Below, in pieces: positions 25,676-33,578 of a DNA stretch of 34,271 nucleotides. The translations under genes and the position numbers were made by a program. The notes beneath the pieces are model-generated. The model searched no databases, had not been told where the DNA came from, and saw only the letters and a program-made list of their open reading frames with translations. Source of the DNA: Prevotella sp. (lineage in GTDB: Bacteria > Bacteroidota > Bacteroidia > Bacteroidales > Bacteroidaceae); assembly GCA_022511045.1 (NCBI GenBank), contig JAFLSF010000022.1, forward strand, positions 1 to 34,271. Reading direction: 5' to 3'. The stretch's first letter is position 1. Each line of letters begins with the position of its first letter.

Positions 25676-28432
25676 ATGGCAAAAAAGAATATAGGTTTAT
25701 CCTTATTATTAACAATACTTTGTGCTTTCTCCCTCCCCCTTCTTGGCAAGGGAATGGGAGGGGAGTGTTCCGTTGCAGGACTTTTCCCTTTGGAGAATAG
25801 TGGCCGCTTGGTTTGGAACTTCAATGCTGGCTGGCGTTTCCACTTGGGTGACGTTACGGGTGCTGAGGCTCAAGACTTCGACGACCAGACGTGGCAAGTG
25901 GTGTCTACGCCGCACACCGCACAACTCATGCCTGCCGAGGCCAGTGGTTGCCGCAACTATCAAGGTGTTGTATGGTATCGCAAGCACTTCCGTATGCCTC
26001 TGGAAACGGCTGGTCGCGACGTTACACTCCACTTTGAGGCCATTATGGGTAAACAAATTATCTATGTTAATGGACACAAAGTGAAAGAGCACGAAGGCGG
26101 TTATTTGCCTATCACGATTAACCTCACCCAACTTGGCTATGGTGCTGGCGACGAATGCCTCATTGCCGTTCAAGCCGACAATAGCGACGACAAGAACTAT
26201 CCCCCAGGCAAGAAGCAGATGACACTTGACTTTGCCTATCATGGTGGTATCTATCGCGACGTGTGGCTCATTGCCAAGAACAAGGTGGCTATCACTGATG
26301 CTTTAGAGGAGAATAAGGTAGCAGGGGGCGGCATTTTTGTCCACTATGACAATATCAGCGACAAGAGTGCCGAGGTCTTTGTCAATACGGAGGTTCGCAA
26401 TAATGATACAAAGCCACGCTCTGTCACAGTTGAAAACATACTTACACCTCCTGCCTCCTCCGTTCGCACGTCTCAGGCCATAACCGTTTCGCAACGCATC
26501 AAGTTAGCCCCGGGTGAGGCACGTACCGTCATCCAGCGTTTCCTCGTCAAGACTCCACAACGCTGGTCACCAGAGACACCTTATCTATATAATATAAGCA
26601 CACGTATTAAGGAAGGCCGTCAGTCACTCGATGGCGGCATCACTCGTATCGGTATTCGTAGCTTTGAGTTCGTTGGAGCCAATCCAGAGGAGTCGTCAGT
26701 TCCCGCTTCCAATAATATTGCAAAATCTCCCACTGCCGATGCTAAACCGACTGGTCGTCAGCCTGGTTTCTATCTTAATGGTCAGCGCTACCATCAGTTG
26801 ATTGGTGCCAACCGCCATCAAGACTTTGCCTATGTCGGTAATGCCCTGCCCAATTCTCAGCAGTGGCGTGATGCCAAGCGTTTACGTGATGCAGGTTTTA
26901 CCATCATCCGAACGGCCCACTATCCGCAGGACCCCTCCTTTATGGATGCTTGTGACGAGTTAGGACTCTTTATCATTGTGGCCACTCCAGGTTGGCAATA
27001 TTGGAACAAAGACCCTCAGTTTGCTGAGAAAGTTCACCAGAACACGCGTGCTATCATTCGTCGCGACCGCAACCACCCCTGTGTTCTGATGTGGGAACCC
27101 ATCCTTAACGAGACACGCTATCCAGAGCAGTTTGCCCTTGAAGCCTTACAAATCACAAAGGACGAATATCCCTATCCCTATCGGCCTGTTGCCGCCGCCG
27201 ACGTTCATTCCGCTGGGGTGGCTGAACATTACGACGTAGTGTATGGCTGGCCGGGTGATGACTTTAAGGACGACAAGCCTCGCCAGTGTATATTCACTCG
27301 CGAGTTTGGCGAGCTGGTAGATGACTGGTATGCTCATAACAACCTTAATCGTGCCAGCCGTTTTTGGGGCGAGCGTCCGATGCTGATGCAGGCCATGAGT
27401 CTCTATCGTTCTACAGCCGAGTTGCATCATACCACAGGGCAATTTATTGGAGGTTGCCAGTGGCATCCGTTCGACCATCAACGAGGCTATCATCCCGACC
27501 CTTATTGGGGTGGTATCTACGATGCTTTCCGTCAGAAGAAAACGGCTAAGGATATGTTTACCGCTACTCTGACAGCCCCGACTCTTGGAGAGGGAAAAGG
27601 CGGATTTGTTTCTATAGCCCATGAAATGACGCAGTTCTCGGAAAAGGACGTTACTGTCTTTAGCAATTGCGACTCGGTTCGTCTCACTTTATATGGAGGC
27701 GAGCATAGATGGACACTGCCCGTACAAGATGTTACGGCATTAGCGCAACAGACACAAGATAACTCCTCAACAAGGGTTGGCGGCGGTTATGTTGTATTTC
27801 CCGATGCTTGGGACTTTTTCGAGGCTCGTAACTGGAGCTATACCCAGCGTAATTGGCAGAACGTTACAATGGTAGCGGAAGGTATCATAGACGGTAGGGT
27901 AGTATGCCGCGAGGAGAAGATGCCGTCACGTCGTAGTACTAAACTACGTCTGTATGCTGACGAAATGGGGCATCAGTTAGTGGCTGACGGTAGCGATTTC
28001 ATAGTGGTAGTCTGCGAAGTGACAGACGATTTAGGTCATGTCCGTCGTTTAGCTAAGGAGAATATCCGCTTTACCGTTGAGGGTGAGGGAGAAATCATAG
28101 GCGATGCTTCCATCAATGCCAATCCTCGTGCCGTAGAGTGGGGCAGTGCGCCTGTCCTTATCCGTTCCACGAAGAAAGCAGGAAAGATTAAGGTGAAGGC
28201 TGAGGTACAGTTCCCAGGTATTCATGCTCCGACCCCTGCAGAACTGGAGATTGAGAGTGTACCTTACGACGGTCAATTCTGCGATGATGGGGTAGACGTC
28301 TCCCGTTCCGACCAGAATGTTCAGGCTGCTCATCCTTCCCATCAGTCCCCTGCTCAACTCACAGAGGACGAAAAGGCAAAGATGTTACAGGAAGTAGAGG
28401 CCCAGCAAGCTGATTTCGGCATCCAAAAGTAA
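25676..28432 (+). CDS. Secreted glycoside hydrolase family 2
   Basis: The 918-residue protein has a hydrophobic signal segment (MAKKNIGLSLLLTILCAFS), interrupted just after by a GC-rich hairpin insert encoding LPLLGKGMGGE. GH2 domains follow: N-terminal sandwich (RLVWNFNAGWRFHLGDV...GVVWYRKHF), immunoglobulin-like domain, and a barrel with GFYLNGQRYHQLIGANRHQDF. The acid/base glutamate is E479 in WEPILNETR and the likely nucleophile E543 in TREFGE. Residues about 335-365 form a low-complexity linker (Ser/Pro/Ala/Lys) not usual at this point. A second hairpin-type segment encodes APTLGEGKGGF near residue 637. C-terminal beta domains end in a charged helix (LTEDEKAKMLQEVEAQ). It starts 58 nt after the esterase. 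Beta-galactosidase or beta-glucuronidase activity are both possible. Confidence 0.87.
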   Translation: MAKKNIGLSLLLTILCAFSLPLLGKGMGGECSVAGLFPLENSGRLVWNFNAGWRFHLGDVTGAEAQDFDDQTWQVVSTPHTAQLMPAEASGCRNYQGVVWYRKHFRMPLETAGRDVTLHFEAIMGKQIIYVNGHKVKEHEGGYLPITINLTQLGYGAGDECLIAVQADNSDDKNYPPGKKQMTLDFAYHGGIYRDVWLIAKNKVAITDALEENKVAGGGIFVHYDNISDKSAEVFVNTEVRNNDTKPRSVTVENILTPPASSVRTSQAITVSQRIKLAPGEARTVIQRFLVKTPQRWSPETPYLYNISTRIKEGRQSLDGGITRIGIRSFEFVGANPEESSVPASNNIAKSPTADAKPTGRQPGFYLNGQRYHQLIGANRHQDFAYVGNALPNSQQWRDAKRLRDAGFTIIRTAHYPQDPSFMDACDELGLFIIVATPGWQYWNKDPQFAEKVHQNTRAIIRRDRNHPCVLMWEPILNETRYPEQFALEALQITKDEYPYPYRPVAAADVHSAGVAEHYDVVYGWPGDDFKDDKPRQCIFTREFGELVDDWYAHNNLNRASRFWGERPMLMQAMSLYRSTAELHHTTGQFIGGCQWHPFDHQRGYHPDPYWGGIYDAFRQKKTAKDMFTATLTAPTLGEGKGGFVSIAHEMTQFSEKDVTVFSNCDSVRLTLYGGEHRWTLPVQDVTALAQQTQDNSSTRVGGGYVVFPDAWDFFEARNWSYTQRNWQNVTMVAEGIIDGRVVCREEKMPSRRSTKLRLYADEMGHQLVADGSDFIVVVCEVTDDLGHVRRLAKENIRFTVEGEGEIIGDASINANPRAVEWGSAPVLIRSTKKAGKIKVKAEVQFPGIHAPTPAELEIESVPYDGQFCDDGVDVSRSDQNVQAAHPSHQSPAQLTEDEKAKMLQEVEAQQADFGIQK
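25729..25766. repeat. GC-rich hairpin element inside GH2 gene (signal region)
   Basis: A C-rich arm (CTCCCTCCCCCTT) is followed by TCTTGGC and a G-rich arm (AAGGGAATGGGAGGGGAG) that can pair imperfectly with it. It encodes LPLLGKGMGGE between the hydrophobic segment and the mature enzyme. A degenerate copy in opposite orientation may lie in the preceding intergenic gap (about 25619-25652), where the minus strand reads LPILGKAIRG. Confidence 0.6.
27574..27612. repeat. GC-rich element inside GH2 gene (internal loop)
   Basis: The stretch encodes APTLGEGKGGF between the barrel and the next beta domain, matching the peptide and base pattern (C-rich arm, CTTGG, G-rich arm) of the elements at 21119 and 25729, though the hairpin is weaker here. 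Confidence 0.45.
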
Positions 28433-28463
28433 TCACGGAGACGCCACATATTTAAGCACAGAA

Positions 28464-29300
28464 ATGGATAGTGTCGTATTACAACACCTTACCATAGGCT
28501 ATGTGTCAAAAAGCATCCGCAAAGTGGTGGCTAATGGCATCAATGGTGCTATCCGTTCTGGTGAGCTGACTTGTCTGTTAGGACGTAACGGTGTTGGCAA
28601 GTCTACGCTTCTGCGTACCCTTGCCGCTTTTCAACCAGCACTTGAGGGGGATATTCTTATTGCTGAGGCTTCTCAAATCCCTGCTGAGTTATCCGTATGT
28701 TCTGATGTTCCTCAAAATGCAAGTTTTAAGTCCCTCGCCTCTTTCTCTGACAAGGAACTGAGCCATACTATTGGCATTGTCCTGACAGAGAAGCCCGATG
28801 TCCACAATATGTCCGTAGAAGATATGGTAGGCATGGGGCGCTCCCCTTACACAGGTTTCTGGGGTACACTATCAAAGGAGGATAAGGCCATCGTCCATAA
28901 AGCTATTCGACAGACGGGGATTGAGTCTTTGCATCATCGTATGGTGCGCACCCTAAGCGATGGAGAACGACAAAAGGTGATGATAGCTAAGGCACTGGCG
29001 CAGCAGACACCAATCATCTACTTAGACGAGCCGACTGCCTTCCTCGATTTCCCCAGCAAGGTAGAGACAATGCAGCTGTTACATCGTTTGGCAGCAGAGG
29101 AGCAGAAGACCATCTTCCTGTCAACCCATGATGTAGAGTTAGCTCTGCAACTCTCCGACTGTATCTGGCTGATGGAGCCTGACGGCTTATATATTGGTAC
29201 TCCCCACGAGTTGGCAATACAAGGAATGTTAAACCGTTTTATTGAGCGAGACGGCATCCATTTCGACAGAGAGACACTCACAATACAAGTAACTCATTAA
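28464..29300 (+). CDS. ABC transporter ATP-binding protein (iron-siderophore/corrinoid type)
   Basis: The 278-residue ATPase has Walker A LGRNGVGKST (G40 to T48), the signature LSDGERQKVMIAKALAQ near residue 165, Walker B IIYLDEPTAFLD and the H-loop STHDVEL. The order and the ELTCLLGRNGVGKSTLLRTL context fit the FecE/BtuD/HmuV group, which powers uptake of iron complexes or vitamin B12. No permease or binding protein is encoded next to it; they must lie elsewhere, or the gene is an orphan. The CobD-like gene begins 16 nt downstream, which makes a corrinoid substrate plausible (inference). It begins 31 nt after the GH2 gene with no terminator seen. Confidence 0.9.
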   Translation: MDSVVLQHLTIGYVSKSIRKVVANGINGAIRSGELTCLLGRNGVGKSTLLRTLAAFQPALEGDILIAEASQIPAELSVCSDVPQNASFKSLASFSDKELSHTIGIVLTEKPDVHNMSVEDMVGMGRSPYTGFWGTLSKEDKAIVHKAIRQTGIESLHHRMVRTLSDGERQKVMIAKALAQQTPIIYLDEPTAFLDFPSKVETMQLLHRLAAEEQKTIFLSTHDVELALQLSDCIWLMEPDGLYIGTPHELAIQGMLNRFIERDGIHFDRETLTIQVTH

Positions 29301-29316
29301 CAGTATAAGAATCCAC

Positions 29317-30333
29317 ATGATAGAAGGACACGGAGACGACATATACCATTACGATGAAGAGGTGAAAATGAATTTCAGCAGCACGAACTTCATGCATGCT
29401 GACCATTCAGCGCTGAAAGCATATCTGATGGAACGCTTTGACCTTATTAGCAACTACCCAGAGCCCCAGCCTTTACAATTGGAAAAGCTAATGGCAGAGA
29501 AACTGGGTATTGCTCCAGAAAGTGTTATGGTAACCAATGGTGCTACAGAAGCTATCTATTTGATAGCAGCCCTCTATTCTGGCAGTACCTCAATTATCCC
29601 GCAACCCACCTCCACTGAGTATGCCGATGCTTGTCGTATTCATCGCCACGTCATTACCTATGAGCAAAACGAGGTCGGTGCCAATTTGCCTAAAGAGCGC
29701 GTCTATTGGCTCTGCAACCCTAATAACCCGTCAGGCAATGTGCTGATGAAAAGCTTCGTGGACTATCTGGTGCGACGTTCACCTCAATACAACTTTGTCG
29801 TTGACCAGTCGTTTGAGGCTTTTACGAAAGAGCCGCTACTCGTACCCCGTGAGACTTGTATGTTGCAGAACCTGCTGTTGGTGCACTCCATGAGTAAGAC
29901 ATACGGTATTCCTGGCATCCGATTGGGTTATATCACGGGCCATCCTAATACTATTCAGATGCTACGTAACTTGCGCCAGCCTTGGGCTGTCAGCACCCTC
30001 GCCATAGAAACTGGAAAGTTTCTGGTAAAACAAGGCCGTCCCGTCGTGGAGGACATCAAAGCCTACCTTGACGAGACGGAACGGTTGCGTACTGCATTGC
30101 GGCAGATAGAGGGGATTCGTGTCTATGAAACCAAGACGAACTATATGCTCTGCGAAATCCAGCCCACTACGGCCTTGGACCTAAAGAGTTACCTCATCCA
30201 CAATCATGGCATATTGATACGCGACTGCTACAACTTTACGGGATTGAGCACTCACTTCTTCCGTGTCACAACTCAATTACCTGCAGAGAACGACACTCTC
30301 ATCAGTGCCATCCATGAATATATGCAGTCTTGA
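29317..30333 (+). CDS. CobD-like threonine-phosphate decarboxylase / aminotransferase class I-II
   Basis: The 338-residue PLP enzyme starts with MIEGHGDDIYHY and MNFSSTNF, the pattern of CobD (L-threonine-O-3-phosphate decarboxylase), a close relative of histidinol-phosphate aminotransferase. It makes (R)-1-amino-2-propanol phosphate for the lower-loop linker of cobalamin. PLP residues are visible: NPNNPSGN, VVDQSFEAF, the Schiff-base lysine K194 in HSMSKTYGIPGIRLGYI, and a C-terminal FFRVTTQ arginine. Other cobalamin-loop genes (cbiB, cobU, cobS) are not in the window. It could instead be a histidinol-phosphate aminotransferase paralogue, but the N-terminus argues for CobD. It is convergent with the rubredoxin gene, 14 nt away. 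Confidence 0.82.
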   Translation: MIEGHGDDIYHYDEEVKMNFSSTNFMHADHSALKAYLMERFDLISNYPEPQPLQLEKLMAEKLGIAPESVMVTNGATEAIYLIAALYSGSTSIIPQPTSTEYADACRIHRHVITYEQNEVGANLPKERVYWLCNPNNPSGNVLMKSFVDYLVRRSPQYNFVVDQSFEAFTKEPLLVPRETCMLQNLLLVHSMSKTYGIPGIRLGYITGHPNTIQMLRNLRQPWAVSTLAIETGKFLVKQGRPVVEDIKAYLDETERLRTALRQIEGIRVYETKTNYMLCEIQPTTALDLKSYLIHNHGILIRDCYNFTGLSTHFFRVTTQLPAENDTLISAIHEYMQS

Positions 30334-30347
30334 CAGCGATTCTTCTG

Positions 30348-30509
30348 TTACTCCTCTACAGAGAAACTATCTTTGCCTACTCCACAAATGGGGCATACCC
30401 AATCTGCGGGAATGTCTTCAAAAGCTGTGCCAGCAGCAATACCGCTATCGGGGTCACCTACTTCGGGGTTGTACACGTAACCACAAATGTTGCAAACGTA
30501 CTTCTTCAT
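30348..30509 (-). CDS. Rubredoxin
   Basis: A 53-residue protein reads from ATG at 30509-30507 to TAA at 30350-30348. It begins [20 protein letters not shown] and ends [17 protein letters not shown], with both CxxCG knuckles that bind the single iron of rubredoxin and the conserved aromatic residues (Y4, Y11, Y13, W37). Length is exactly that of the family. It carries single electrons in the cytoplasm of anaerobes, for example to rubrerythrin or reductases in oxidative-stress defence. It lies 39 nt downstream of the GT9 gene on the same strand and may share its transcript; no separate promoter is obvious. Confidence 0.96.
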   Translation of the reverse strand: MKKYVCNICGYVYNPEVGDPDSGIAAGTAFEDIPADWVCPICGVGKDSFSVEE

Positions 30510-30548
30510 ACTCTCAGTTGTTTAATGTTAATATAAATGTTGGTTATC

Positions 30549-31622
30549 TTAAAGTGCTATGTTCTTGAGCGCCTTCTCCACAATAGCTTCAGGGAGGATA
30601 TTGTTCAGACAAGCATAGTCGCCGCGCATACAAGGTTTCTGCCCAAATACACTGCACGGCCGGCAATCGAGAGGTATCTGTACAACATTTTCTTCGCTCT
30701 GTCCCCAGCCCATGAAGCCAGCATAAGGATGAGTAGCACCCCACACGCTAACTACGGGGGTTCCTGTCAGTGAAGCCAAGTGCATGTTTGACGAATCCAT
30801 AGAAATCATAACCTCCAAGTGGCTCATCAGTATTAGCTCCTGTTGGATAGACTCTACGTTGGGAGCCACATAGGTACATTGTGGGAATTGGTCACACCAT
30901 TTAGTAAAGTACAGTTCCTCCTGCTGCCCTCGGCCAAAGAAGAATATGCGAATGTTCTCAACGCGATTTATCAATTGCTCAATGACACGCTCCATCAGAT
31001 GAGGAGGATATGTCTTGCCTTTATGGGCAGCAAAGGGAGCTATGCCTATCCACCGTTCGCCATCTTTCTTGTTATTCAGTACCTCCGACAAGAGACTCAA
31101 ATCGCCGCCACCTTCTGGGAATACGCTATGGAACTGGATAGTCACAGGATAACCTAACTTGCGAAACACCTCCAGATAGTTCTGAAACGACGTAGGTTGT
31201 TGCGTTAGTTGCTTGTTCGACTTCGATGTAATGCGGCGGCGCCCTTTGCGGTGCTTGTCAATATGTTCAGTATGATAGTGGTTTAGATTGAAACGCAGCC
31301 GCAGATAATTTGAACGTAATACGCCATGCAAGTCAGCCACACAAGTAAATTGCTTAGCTGCCAATCGACGGTAGAGAGCGTTCAATCCTCTAATTCCCCG
31401 ATACTCGTGTTTGATGTCGGCTTCCATGAAACTGATATTGGGAGCCAAGTCTGTAAACAACGAACGGGCGAAAACACGGCTCACCACCGTAATGCGGACA
31501 TCTGGGTATTGGCGCGCCAATGAATATACCACAGGCACCACCATAGCCACATCACCCAAAGCTGAGAAACGGATAACAAGTATGTGCTCTTTCTTCACGC
31601 CTCTTGGTTTAGCATTTATCAT
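30549..31622 (-). CDS. Glycosyltransferase family 9 (heptosyltransferase-like)
   Basis: The 357-residue protein has the GT9 layout: an N-terminal Rossmann domain starting HILVIRFSALGDVAMVVPVV, then a second domain with IGIAPFAAHKGKTYPP and the nucleotide-sugar site MDSSNMHLASLTGTPVVSVWGATHP. GT9 enzymes add ADP-heptose to the inner core of lipopolysaccharide at the inner membrane; substrate is not proved. A purine-rich GGAGAGGAGAA lies about 10-20 nt upstream of the ATG, unusual here. The DUF4254 gene is 24 nt upstream, a pairing common in Bacteroidota, so the two are in one operon. Confidence 0.9.
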   Translation of the reverse strand: MINAKPRGVKKEHILVIRFSALGDVAMVVPVVYSLARQYPDVRITVVSRVFARSLFTDLAPNISFMEADIKHEYRGIRGLNALYRRLAAKQFTCVADLHGVLRSNYLRLRFNLNHYHTEHIDKHRKGRRRITSKSNKQLTQQPTSFQNYLEVFRKLGYPVTIQFHSVFPEGGGDLSLLSEVLNNKKDGERWIGIAPFAAHKGKTYPPHLMERVIEQLINRVENIRIFFFGRGQQEELYFTKWCDQFPQCTYVAPNVESIQQELILMSHLEVMISMDSSNMHLASLTGTPVVSVWGATHPYAGFMGWGQSEENVVQIPLDCRPCSVFGQKPCMRGDYACLNNILPEAIVEKALKNIAL

Positions 31623-31646
31623 TTCTCACCACATTCTCCTCTCCGC

Positions 31647-32249
31647 TTATTTCTTATATAGTATCGGGTTGGTGGCGGGGTCGTTATACATTTTCATCTG
31701 GCGATACACCTTCATGTATTTGCGGCCAGCCTCAATATCCTCTAAAAGCTGGTCGATGGCCGTCGACAAATCTACCTGTTGCTCCAGCAACACACTAAGT
31801 TTTCCTTTACACTTGGCAATGTGCTCGTCGTCAGCATCCTCTCGCTCCGTCTGTTCTTGCATGTGCCAAATTTTAAGTGCCAGAATGCTCAAACGGTCAA
31901 TGGCCCATGCTGGGCTCTCTGTATTCAGCCGCGCATCAGCCTGTGGTATCACCTTGTTGTATATATTGCGGAAATAAGTGTCTATTTCCTCCACCAAGTC
32001 AGTACGTTCTTGGTTAGAGCGGTCTATGCGCCGTTTCAGTGCCAACGCCTCCACAGGGTCAATGTCTGGATTACGGATAATATCCTCCAGATGCCACTGC
32101 ACCGTATCTATCCAACATTTCAGATAGAGGCTGTGTTCTATCGTTCCCTGCCCGTAAGGATTGCTGACGGGGGTGTCTATATGGTCTTTTTGGTGGTAGT
32201 CGTATATCGCCTGCCGAAAAATCTGGTTGGCACTTTCAGTAAATGACAT
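31647..32249 (-). CDS. DUF4254-domain protein
   Basis: The 200-residue, mostly helical, soluble protein matches the DUF4254 family: WAIDRLSILALKIWHMQEQTERED, QVDLSTAIDQLLEDI and the C-terminal KVYRQMKMYNDPATNP. Function is unknown. The family is nearly confined to Bacteroidota and commonly sits beside a GT9 glycosyltransferase, as here, so a role in lipopolysaccharide assembly is inferred. No signal peptide or membrane segment is seen. A TAACTTTG promoter lies 30 nt upstream of its ATG. Confidence 0.88.
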   Translation of the reverse strand: MSFTESANQIFRQAIYDYHQKDHIDTPVSNPYGQGTIEHSLYLKCWIDTVQWHLEDIIRNPDIDPVEALALKRRIDRSNQERTDLVEEIDTYFRNIYNKVIPQADARLNTESPAWAIDRLSILALKIWHMQEQTEREDADDEHIAKCKGKLSVLLEQQVDLSTAIDQLLEDIEAGRKYMKVYRQMKMYNDPATNPILYKK

Positions 32250-32278
32250 AACTTTTAGTTATATATGGTTAATGAGTG

Positions 32279-32286
32279 CAAAGTTA
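32279..32286 (-). promoter_or_regulatory. -7 box of the DUF4254-GT9 operon promoter
   Basis: The complement of 32279-32286 reads TAACTTTG. No clean TTTG is seen 19-21 nt upstream. Together with the divergent pdxB box it forms a 12-bp inverted repeat: GCAAAGTTACAA at 32278 and TTGTAACTTTGC at 32337. Leader length would be about 25 nt. Confidence 0.65.
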
Positions 32287-32316
32287 CAACAAATAATTGA
32301 TAATTGGCCATTGACC

Positions 32317-32347
32317 ATTGATAATTTAAAGATATTTTGTAACTTTG
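32317..32347 (+). promoter_or_regulatory. pdxB promoter
   Basis: TAACTTTG at 32340-32347 is preceded by ATTG at 32317-32320, 19 nt upstream. The pdxB ATG begins 8 nt after the end of the -7 box, so the mRNA is predicted to be leaderless or nearly so. Confidence 0.75.
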
Positions 32348-32354
32348 CGCCCCA

Positions 32355-33353
32355 ATGAAGATAGTTGTCGACGATAAAATACCCTATATTCAAGAGAAAC
32401 TACGACTCTTGGCCGATGAAGTGATTGCTCTACCCGGGGCAGAGATAAGTCCGTCCCATGTTCGTGATGCTGATGCCCTGATAGTCCGCACCCGTACTCT
32501 CTGCAATGAACATTTGCTCGAGGGCAGTCAAGTGCAGTTCATTGCTACCGCCACTATCGGCTTTGACCATATTGACACCGACTATCTCCAGCAAGCAGGT
32601 ATTCAGTGGACCAATTGCCCGGGATGCAACTCTGGCTCTGTGGCACAATATGTCGAGTGTTCGCTGTTACTTCTGCAACAACTAAAGGGTGTCGACCTGC
32701 AAAGCAACACCATAGGAATCGTGGGTTGCGGTCATGTAGGTTCAAAAGTTAAGGCCGTTGCCGAACGCTTAGGCCTACGCATATTAGTGTGCGACCCGCC
32801 CTTAGCTTGTGCCGACTTTGTATCAATGGAAGTCATAGAGCGCGAGGCCGACATCATCACCTTTCACGTCCCACTTACCAAAAGCGGTCCTTACGCTACG
32901 TGGCACATGGCCGATGCTGCGTTCTTCCATCGTTTGGCTCGCAAGCCTTTTATCATCAATACCAGTCGCGGCGAGGTGGTTGATGGCGATGCCCTGCTCT
33001 CGGCCCTTTCTGACGGAAAGGTACGCGACGCCGTCCTTGACGTATGGGAGCATGAGCCCCAGCTCGACTTACGCCTACTCCAGCGCGTCTTTATCGGCAC
33101 GCCCCACATAGCAGGCTACTCAGCCGACGGAAAAGTAAATGCCGACAATATGGTTATCGACGCGCTCTGTCGCCACTTTCACTTGCAGCATCCAGAACTG
33201 ATAACACCTCCGTCACTGCCAGACGACCATCCCAACACAGGTAATCCCCTTGACCTCTACAACCCTATGCGAGATAGCGAACAACTTAAAACCAACCCCC
33301 AGCACTTTGAGTATCTCCGCAACCACTACCCTTTACGCCGCGAGTCTTTCTAA
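32355..33353 (+). CDS. pdxB: 4-phosphoerythronate dehydrogenase
   Basis: The 332-residue D-isomer-specific 2-hydroxyacid dehydrogenase has the NAD loop GIVGCGHVGSKV and catalytic Arg205 in NTSRGEVVDG, Glu in WEHEP (about 231-235) and His in GTPHIAGYSADGK. GFDHIDTDYL, NCPGCNSGSVAQY and the GYSADGK sequence are hallmarks of PdxB. The enzyme oxidises 4-phospho-D-erythronate in the DXP-dependent pyridoxal phosphate pathway. It is shorter than E. coli PdxB (378) because the C-terminal dimerisation domain is reduced, as in other Bacteroidota. Its only neighbour on the strand is a probable lipoprotein 521 nt away, so it is probably monocistronic. Confidence 0.95.
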   Translation: MKIVVDDKIPYIQEKLRLLADEVIALPGAEISPSHVRDADALIVRTRTLCNEHLLEGSQVQFIATATIGFDHIDTDYLQQAGIQWTNCPGCNSGSVAQYVECSLLLLQQLKGVDLQSNTIGIVGCGHVGSKVKAVAERLGLRILVCDPPLACADFVSMEVIEREADIITFHVPLTKSGPYATWHMADAAFFHRLARKPFIINTSRGEVVDGDALLSALSDGKVRDAVLDVWEHEPQLDLRLLQRVFIGTPHIAGYSADGKVNADNMVIDALCRHFHLQHPELITPPSLPDDHPNTGNPLDLYNPMRDSEQLKTNPQHFEYLRNHYPLRRESF

Positions 33354-33387
33354 TTCTCGCTGGTAGTGCGCATAGTCCTCGCTATTT

Positions 33388-33497
33388 GTATACTAGGTGT
33401 ATACCCTTTGTGTCTATAGTGTATACAGTTTGTATACCCCTGATATACAACCTGTATACTCCTGAAATACAACTTGTATACACGACGTATACAAATA
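33388..33497. repeat. Ten-unit 11-bp GTATAC array between pdxB and the lipoprotein gene
   Basis: Units start at 33388 and every 11 bp to 33487. Seven are exact GTATAC; the units at 33410 (GTGTCT), 33443 (ATATAC) and 33465 (AAATAC) are decayed but in register. Spacers tend to alternate C/T-rich and A-rich. The outer edges are inverted: GCTATTTGTATAC (33381-33393) and GTATACAAATAGC (33487-33499) match perfectly over 13 bp, with partial extension. The array starts 35 nt after pdxB. It is the same element as in the GH106-like gene (23637-23702). Confidence 0.95.
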
Positions 33498-33525
33498 GCA
33501 AGCCCTATCCTCGTGGGTGACAAGT

Positions 33526-33555
33526 CGGCACCTCAAGCCCCTTTTGGAGGTGCCG
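33526..33555 (+). terminator. Hairpin after the GTATAC array (possible terminator)
   Basis: CGGCACCTC (33526-33534) pairs perfectly with GAGGTGCCG (33547-33555) around a 12-nt loop. No T-run follows (TAAACAAAATAA), so it may be a processing structure or a weak terminator of the pdxB transcript. Confidence 0.5.
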
Positions 33556-33578
33556 TAAACAAAATAATCTGGTAAATG

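Noticed and set aside
33388..33497. CRISPR array
   Set aside because: Units are 11 bp with no unique 30-bp spacers and no Cas genes nearby; it is a short tandem palindromic repeat.
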